Notes under the pieces: model-generated
What the model was told of the DNA's origin: nothing
What the model saw: the letters and a program-made list of their open reading frames with translations, nothing else
Database searches by the model: none
Source of the DNA: Streptomyces aureocirculatus
GTDB lineage: Bacteria > Actinomycetota > Actinomycetes > Streptomycetales > Streptomycetaceae
NCBI RefSeq assembly: GCF_000720475.1
Contig: NZ_JOAP01000035.1
Span: 1 to 64,000, forward strand
DNA length: 64,000 bases
Direction: 5' to 3'
Program-made: the position numbers and the translations under genes
Shown here: positions 59,296 through 64,000 of the stretch, piece after piece
Position numbering within the stretch: position 1 is the stretch's first letter
Layout: every line of letters begins with the position of its first letter

Positions 59296-59597
59296 GTTTT
59301 CGCCTTTCCGTTTGTGGGGGTGGCGGGGTCGTGGCGGTATGGCCGTGCTCGCGTAGTGGACACTGCCTCGTTCACCGCGCCGTAAGTGTGTCGCTTGGCA
59401 CGCTGCGCTCGGTCATACCGCCACGACCCCTCCGGTTCGATCGCGACTTCCCGCTCGTCTGTGGCTCCCGCCGCGGCCAACTACCCCGCCCTCGCTGTGG
59501 GCAACTGGTCCGCCAGGGGCGAGGGGGGTACCTCCCTGCTCGAGCGGAGCCGAGAGCTTGGGGGAGGGTGGGCACAGCCCTGCTGCCGGGTGCCCGT
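59296..59597 (-). repeat. Dispersed repeat, inverted copy at 59.3 kb (MITE-like)
   Basis: On the minus strand this 302-bp unit follows the 42,646-42,932 repeat almost base for base from ACGGGCACCCGGCAG to GGAAAGGCGAAAAC. The internal 17-bp inverted repeat is conserved exactly at 59,325-59,341 and 59,414-59,430. It differs by an insertion of about 45 bp (CCCCCAAGCTCTCGGCTCCG to AGGTACCCCC), itself a common Streptomyces intergenic repeat, and lacks one 24-bp tandem unit. It touches the stop codon of the M23 gene. Confidence 0.9.
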
Positions 59598-60475
59598 TAT
59601 GTAGGGAGAGGGGTGTCGCCCAACCCAGCGGCCACGGACTGGTCCGGCGTGAATACCTCCCGGTTGGCGGGTACGCCGAGACCCCGCCAGCGGAACGGCA
59701 CCCCCTTGGCCGTGTCCAGGTCCGGCCCGTCCATCAACTGGAAGTGGACGTGCGGCTCAGTGGAGTTGCCGGAGTTGCCGCAGCGGGCGATGACCTGACC
59801 CGCCCGGACACGTTCCCCGACGCGTACGGCGAGCGAACCGCGCTGCACATGCGCGTACATGGCGTACGTACCGCCGCCAAGGTCCAGTACCACGGTATTG
59901 CCGACCACCCGGCGAGCCGGGGCCACGCCACGCACCGTGCCCTCGACGAAGAAGAAGTAGAGCAGCGCGAGCAGCGAGTTGCGGCTGAAGTGGTCCCGCT
60001 GGACGTCCTCCGCGTGGACCACCGTCGCGTCCGCGACAGCGAGCAGCGGCGCCCCGAAGGCGGGGAACGCACGGGGGCGGCGGGCGATCGGCCACAGCCA
60101 GGCGAAGCCAGGGCGGGCACCCTTCCCGGACTCCTCCGGCTCGGCCGTGATGTCGATGGCGTACGTCTGCGCCAGGGCATGGGTGCCGTGGCTCGGCACC
60201 TTGTCGGCCGGGCTGTTGAGCGCCGACCAACGGCCGGTGACCGGCGCCTCCACCTCGACGGCCGCCGGCGGCGCGGTCGCGATCTGCCGCCGCGCCGCCC
60301 GCCCCAGCAGCAGGCTGAGCCCGATGGCGGCCACCGCGGGCAGCCAGCCCAACCAGTAGTTGTACGGAAGGTCCACGAAGAACCCGGCGACCGCCTGCAC
60401 GAAGAAGGCCAGCCACAGGACGCGTCTGAGGACAACGGTCAGTTTGCGTATGGACACGGTGGATGTGGTTGACAC
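59597..60475 (-). CDS. M23-type peptidase with membrane anchor
   Basis: A 292-residue protein from the GTG at 60,475 with AGGGGGAAC upstream. Two hydrophobic segments at about 15-33 and 42-57 (VLWLAFFVQAVAGFFV, WLPAVAAIGLSLLLG) anchor it. The LytM-like domain has HALAQTYAIDITAE (about 97-110), MYAHVQRGSLAVRVGERV and EPHVHFQLMDG (about 242-252), which supply the zinc site pattern. The first ligand motif HGTHALAQTYAID differs from the classic HxGxD, so activity is uncertain. It is 38 bp downstream of the ArsR-like gene on the same strand. Confidence 0.82.
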   Translation of the reverse strand: MSTTSTVSIRKLTVVLRRVLWLAFFVQAVAGFFVDLPYNYWLGWLPAVAAIGLSLLLGRAARRQIATAPPAAVEVEAPVTGRWSALNSPADKVPSHGTHALAQTYAIDITAEPEESGKGARPGFAWLWPIARRPRAFPAFGAPLLAVADATVVHAEDVQRDHFSRNSLLALLYFFFVEGTVRGVAPARRVVGNTVVLDLGGGTYAMYAHVQRGSLAVRVGERVRAGQVIARCGNSGNSTEPHVHFQLMDGPDLDTAKGVPFRWRGLGVPANREVFTPDQSVAAGLGDTPLPT

Positions 60476-60513
60476 GGTTGTTCCCCCTGGCGATTCGTCG
60501 CGTGCGTGTGACT

Positions 60514-61023
60514 TCAGGCAGGGCGCGCCGCGGTCAGGACCACGAGGAGCGGCACCACCCGCCCCGCCGGAACCTCGTAGCGGCCGCGAGCCGTGGTGTG
60601 CAGCCAGCCCGCGCCGGTCAGATGGCGCAGGTGGTGGTAGATCTGGCCGGTCGTGCCGACCTCGTCGAGCGCGGCCAGTTCCGCGGCGGTGCGCCGGCCG
60701 CCGAGGATCTCCCGGAGCAGCCGCAGCCGTACGGGATGGCCCAGCGCGGCCAGTGAATCGGCGGCCTCGGTCCAGTCGCCGTCCAGGAGCACCTCGGTGA
60801 ACTGGCCGGTCTGCCAGTCGTACCGCTCGCCCGTCGGGAGCCGCACCGTACCCGTGTACAGCACGCCACCGTCGGCCGCCCGGTGCTGGGCGAGCTGCGC
60901 CTTGAGGCCCTCAAGGGCCCAGAAGTCGCTCTCGCTCACGGAGGGCGCGTCCACGTCGCGGTCCGCGCCCTCCAGCGCCGCCATGCGCCGCTCCAGCTCG
61001 GCGACGCGCTCTTCCAGCTCCAT
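60514..61023 (-). CDS. ArsR-like winged-helix regulator with coiled-coil N-terminus
   Basis: A 169-residue protein. The N-terminal 20 residues form a short coiled coil (LEERVAELERRMAALEG), residues 35-85 a beta-rich part (GGVLYTGTVRLPTGERYDWQ), and 90-169 an ArsR-type winged helix (LAALGHPVRLRLLREILGGR, then GTTGQIYHHLRHLTGAGWLH). The promoter has TTGTCG and TAACCT 17 bp apart, with a perfect 18-bp palindrome filling the spacer, and the ATG at 61,023 lies exactly where transcription should start. It should therefore be autoregulated and translated from a leaderless message. The M23 gene is probably in the same operon. Confidence 0.86.
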   Translation of the reverse strand: MELEERVAELERRMAALEGADRDVDAPSVSESDFWALEGLKAQLAQHRAADGGVLYTGTVRLPTGERYDWQTGQFTEVLLDGDWTEAADSLAALGHPVRLRLLREILGGRRTAAELAALDEVGTTGQIYHHLRHLTGAGWLHTTARGRYEVPAGRVVPLLVVLTAARPA

Positions 61024-61029
61024 GATCGT

Positions 61030-61058
61030 AGGTTACGTAATTACGTAACTTCCGACAA
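61030..61058 (-). promoter_or_regulatory. Promoter with 18-bp palindromic operator for the ArsR-like/M23 operon
   Basis: GTTACGTAATTACGTAAC at 61,032-61,049 is a perfect 18-nt palindrome. On the minus strand it lies between TTGTCG (61,058-61,053) and TAACCT (61,035-61,030), which are 17 bp apart and fit -35 and -10 boxes. The ATG at 61,023 is six bases past the -10 box. A dimeric repressor bound here would exclude RNA polymerase. Confidence 0.82.
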
Positions 61059-61105
61059 GGATGTTTGGGTGAGGATTGGTTTGGGGGTGCGATTCACTAC
61101 AGCAG

Positions 61106-61144
61106 AGCCCCCGGCCGGGATCCGAACTGGTCCGGGCGGGGGCT
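61106..61144 (-). terminator. Terminator after purL
   Basis: AGCCCCCGGCCGGGA (61,106-61,120) pairs with TCCGGGCGGGGGCT (61,131-61,144) with one bulge, 25 bp past the purL stop. No T tract. Confidence 0.75.
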
Positions 61145-61169
61145 CTGGCTTGGCGAGTGCAGGGGTCGG

Positions 61170-63449
61170 TCAGGCGAACAGGCCCGGGATCGTCTGCGTG
61201 TGCGCCGTCCGCAGCTCCTCCAGGGGCAGCGCGAACTCGCCCTGCACCTCGACCACCGCGTTCGCGTCGGACACCGTGCCGTCCACCACGCCGATGCGCG
61301 TGGCCGGCAGGCCCCGCGCGCCGCACATGTCGGTGAAGCGCAGTTCCTCGCTGCGGGGCACGGAGACGACCGCGCGGCCCGCGGACTCGCTGAGGAGGAA
61401 CGTGAAGGCGTCCAGGTCGTCCGGTACCACCAGGCGGGCGCCGGTGCCGCCGCGCAGGCAGGACTCGACGACCGCCTGGATCAGGCCGCCGTCCGAGAGG
61501 TCGTGCGCGGCGTCGATCATGCCGTCCCGGGACGCCGAGATCAGGATCTCCGCGAGAAGGCGCTCGCGCTCCAGGTCGACCTTGGGCGGCAGGCCGCCGA
61601 GGTGGTCGTGCACGACCTGCGACCAGGCCGAGCCGCCGAACTCCTCGTGCGTCTCGCCGAGCAGGTAGAGGAGCTGGCCCTCTTCCTTGAACGCGATCGG
61701 CGTGCGGCGCGTGACGTCGTCGATCACGCCGAGCACGGCGACGACCGGGGTCGGGTGGATCGCCGTCTCACCGGTCTGGTTGTAGAGCGAGACGTTGCCG
61801 CCGGTCACCGGGGTGCCGAGCTGGAGGCAGGCGTCCGCGAGACCGCGCGTGGCCTCCGCGAACTGCCACATCACGTCCGGGTCCTCGGGCGAACCGAAGT
61901 TCAGGCAGTTGGAGATGGCGAGCGGCTTGGCGCCGGACGCCGCGACGTTGCGGTACGACTCCGCGAGCGCCAGTTGCGCGCCCGCGTACGGGTCCAGCTT
62001 CGCGTACCGGCCGTTGCCGTCCGTCGCCATCGCCACGCCCAGGTTCGTGTCCTCGTCGACGCGGACCATGCCCGCGTCCTCGGGCTGCGCGAGGATCGTG
62101 TTGCCCTGGACGAAGCGGTCGTACTGGTCCGTGATCCACGCCTTCGAAGCCTGGTTCGGGGAGGCGATCAGCTTGAGGACCTGGTCGCGCAGTTCGGTGG
62201 CGTTCGCCGGGCGCGGGAGTTTGTTGGCGTCGTCGGCCTGGAGTGCGTCCTGCCAGGTCGGGCGCGCGTAGGGGCGCTGGTACACCGGGCCCTCGTGCGC
62301 CACCGTGCGCGGCGGCACGTCCACGATCTGCTCGCCGTGCCAGAAGATCTCCAGGCGCTCGCCCTCCGTCACCTCACCGATGACGGTCGCGATGACGTCC
62401 CACTTCTCGCAGATCTCCATGAACCGGTCGACCTTGCCCGGTTCGACGACCGCGCACATGCGCTCCTGCGACTCGCTCATGAGGATTTCCTCGGGAGAGA
62501 GTGTGGAATCGCGAAGCGGGACCGTGTCCAGGTCGACGCGCATACCGCCGGAGCCTGCCGAGGCCAGCTCGCTGGTGGCGCAGGAGAGCCCTGCGCCGCC
62601 CAGGTCCTGGATGCCCGCTACCAGGTTCTCCTTGAAGATCTCCAGGGTGCACTCGATCAGGAGTTTTTCCTGGAAGGGGTCGCCTACCTGGACCGCCGGG
62701 CGATTGGCGGTGACCCCGTCGGGATCGGCTGCCTCGAAGGTCTCCGAGGCCAGTACGGAGACGCCGCCGATGCCGTCGCCGCCCGTGCGGGCCCCGTACA
62801 GGATGACCTTGTTGCCCGTGCCCGACGCCTTCGCGAGGTGGATGTCCTCGTGCTTCATGACGCCGATGCAGCCCGCGTTGACCAGCGGGTTGCCCTGGTA
62901 ACAGGAGTCGAAGACGACCTCGCCGCCGATGTTCGGCAGGCCCAGGCAGTTGCCGTAGCCGCCGATGCCCGCGACCACACCCGGGAGCACGCGCTTGGTG
63001 TCGGGGTGGTCCGCGGCGCCGAAGCGCAGCGGGTCCACGACCGCGACCGGGCGCGCGCCCATCGCGAGGATGTCGCGCACGATGCCGCCGACACCGGTCG
63101 CCGCGCCCTGGTACGGCTCGATGTAGCTGGGGTGGTTGTGCGACTCGACCTTGAAGGTGACCGCGTAGCCCTGGCCTACGTCGACGACGCCCGCGTTCTC
63201 GCCGATGCCGACGAGCATCGCGTCGTTGGCGGGGACCTTCTCGCCGAACTGCTTCAGATGCACCTTGCTGCTCTTGTACGAGCAGTGCTCGGACCACATG
63301 ACCGAGTACATGGCGAGTTCGGCACCGGTCGGGCGGCGGCCGAGGATCTCGCGGATGCGCTCGTACTCGTCCGGCTTCAGGCCGAGGTCCGCCCAGGGCT
63401 GGCCGGCCTCGGGGGTCTGCTCGGCGTTCTTGACGGTGTCCAGGGTCAT
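61170..63449 (-). CDS. purL: Phosphoribosylformylglycinamidine synthase subunit PurL
   Basis: A 759-residue small-type PurL that makes FGAM from FGAR with ammonia delivered by PurQ. It begins [20 protein letters not shown]. Family segments are [20 protein letters not shown] (about 49-68), [20 protein letters not shown] (about 95-114) and [19 protein letters not shown] (about 212-230), with ATP-binding [19 protein letters not shown] near 560. Length fits the Gram-positive type that needs separate PurQ and PurS. Its ATG overlaps the purQ TGA (ATGA), so translation is coupled. Confidence 0.97.
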   Translation of the reverse strand: MTLDTVKNAEQTPEAGQPWADLGLKPDEYERIREILGRRPTGAELAMYSVMWSEHCSYKSSKVHLKQFGEKVPANDAMLVGIGENAGVVDVGQGYAVTFKVESHNHPSYIEPYQGAATGVGGIVRDILAMGARPVAVVDPLRFGAADHPDTKRVLPGVVAGIGGYGNCLGLPNIGGEVVFDSCYQGNPLVNAGCIGVMKHEDIHLAKASGTGNKVILYGARTGGDGIGGVSVLASETFEAADPDGVTANRPAVQVGDPFQEKLLIECTLEIFKENLVAGIQDLGGAGLSCATSELASAGSGGMRVDLDTVPLRDSTLSPEEILMSESQERMCAVVEPGKVDRFMEICEKWDVIATVIGEVTEGERLEIFWHGEQIVDVPPRTVAHEGPVYQRPYARPTWQDALQADDANKLPRPANATELRDQVLKLIASPNQASKAWITDQYDRFVQGNTILAQPEDAGMVRVDEDTNLGVAMATDGNGRYAKLDPYAGAQLALAESYRNVAASGAKPLAISNCLNFGSPEDPDVMWQFAEATRGLADACLQLGTPVTGGNVSLYNQTGETAIHPTPVVAVLGVIDDVTRRTPIAFKEEGQLLYLLGETHEEFGGSAWSQVVHDHLGGLPPKVDLERERLLAEILISASRDGMIDAAHDLSDGGLIQAVVESCLRGGTGARLVVPDDLDAFTFLLSESAGRAVVSVPRSEELRFTDMCGARGLPATRIGVVDGTVSDANAVVEVQGEFALPLEELRTAHTQTIPGLFA

Positions 63450-64000
63450 CGTGCACCCACCAGGTTCTTCAGGATCGAGGTGAAGAAGCCGAGGCCGTCC
63501 GTGCGGCCCGTGCCCACGAGGGGCTCCACGGCGTGCTCGGGGTGCGGCATCAGGCCCACCACGTTCCCGGCCTCGTTCGTGATGCCGGCGATGTCGCGCA
63601 GCGAGCCGTTCGGGTTCACGTCCAGGTACCGGAAGGCGACCCGGCCCTCGGCCTCAAGCATGTCGAGGGTGCGCTCGTCCGCCACGTACCGCCCGTCGAT
63701 GTTCTTCAGCGGGATCGAGATCTCCTGGCCGGTCTCGTAATCGGCCGTCCAGGCGGTCGAGTTGGTCTCCACGCGCAGCTTCTGGTCACGGCAGATGAAG
63801 TGCAGGTGGTTGTTGCGCAGCATCGCGCCGGGCAGCAGGTGCGTCTCGGTCAGGACCTGGAAGCCGTTGCAGATGCCGAGTACCGGCATTCCCGCCTTGG
63901 CCTGCTCGATGACCGACTCCATCACCGGCGAAAAACGGGAGATGGCACCCGCGCGCAGATAGTCGCCGTAGGAGAAACCGCCCGGCAGGACCACCGCGTC
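63446..64000 (-). CDS. purQ: PurQ glutaminase subunit of FGAM synthase (partial at window edge)
   Basis: The C-terminal 184 or so residues of the glutaminase subunit; the first 40 or so residues lie beyond the right edge. The substrate loop is [17 protein letters not shown], the nucleophile Cys is in [13 protein letters not shown], and the catalytic His/Glu are in [12 protein letters not shown], all intact. It ends LVGAR with a TGA that overlaps the purL start. PurS is expected just upstream, outside the window. Confidence 0.96.
   Translation of the reverse strand, partial: DAVVLPGGFSYGDYLRAGAISRFSPVMESVIEQAKAGMPVLGICNGFQVLTETHLLPGAMLRNNHLHFICRDQKLRVETNSTAWTADYETGQEISIPLKNIDGRYVADERTLDMLEAEGRVAFRYLDVNPNGSLRDIAGITNEAGNVVGLMPHPEHAVEPLVGTGRTDGLGFFTSILKNLVGAR

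Noticed and set aside
61065..63740. 891-codon open frame on the plus strand across purL and purQ
   Set aside because: Antisense to purL and the end of purQ, both with intact catalytic motifs.

Overview
The window is a high-GC actinobacterial chromosome segment and almost certainly Streptomyces. It carries bldC, a valine dehydrogenase, an AtrA-type TetR regulator, SARP/AfsR and NsdA-type regulators, PP2C phosphatases with ATPase domains, a c-di-AMP riboswitch on a cell-wall peptidase, many GTG starts, and codon usage strongly biased to G/C at third positions. As far as I recall, the gene order follows the Streptomyces coelicolor SCO4122-to-SCO4078 neighbourhood read in reverse, but no database was consulted.

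Layout. 1-0.33 kb: tandem promoters of an rRNA operon that leaves the window to the left. 0.4-6.8 kb: MarR/MFS divergent pair, PP2C-type phosphatase, type II NADH dehydrogenase, atrA. 7.0-18.9 kb: a sigma factor fused to an anti-sigma zinc finger, a membrane segment and an NPCBM domain; a giant AfsR-like regulator; an asparagine-synthetase-like protein; an NsdA-like regulator; L-2-hydroxyglutarate oxidase. 19-28.5 kb: trmB, a PrsW-type protease, an aldo/keto reductase, an M23 peptidase under a c-di-AMP riboswitch, a second PP2C phosphatase, a coupled MFS/PLP-enzyme pair and a small secreted protein.

28.7-36.6 kb lies between tRNA-fMet and tRNA-Lys and is the accessory part of the window. It holds a translationally coupled two-gene membrane module of unknown function bounded by 54-bp direct repeats. 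Beyond it lie relics: GntR, GNAT and XRE fragments, an IS630-type transposase with nonsense codons, a PhyH dioxygenase fragment, a collagen-like fragment and two tiny Cys-rich genes. The last relic, a truncated XRE/TPR gene, abuts the 3' end of tRNA-Lys, as expected for repeated integration and decay at a tRNA site.

36.8-64 kb is again conserved core: a cold-shock-type DEAD-box helicase, a lipoprotein, a minimal zincin, a membrane metallophosphoesterase, a tRNA-Glu/Asp/Phe cluster, a CcdA/DsbA-like pair, HrpA helicase, a second tRNA-Asp with a decayed duplicate, bldC, vdh, a DUF3073 protein, purM-purF, a META-domain lipoprotein, a TetR/DinB-like pair, an ArsR-like/M23 pair, and purL-purQ, with purQ running off the right edge.

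Themes. Purine biosynthesis (purQ-purL and purF-purM), developmental and antibiotic regulation (bldC, atrA, AfsR-like, NsdA-like) and cell-wall remodelling (two M23 peptidases, one riboswitch-controlled) dominate the core. A roughly 290-300 bp dispersed repeat with an internal 17-bp inverted repeat occurs twice in inverted orientation (42.65 and 59.3 kb), with a short core at 12.83 kb. Several promoters combine operator palindromes with leaderless starts.
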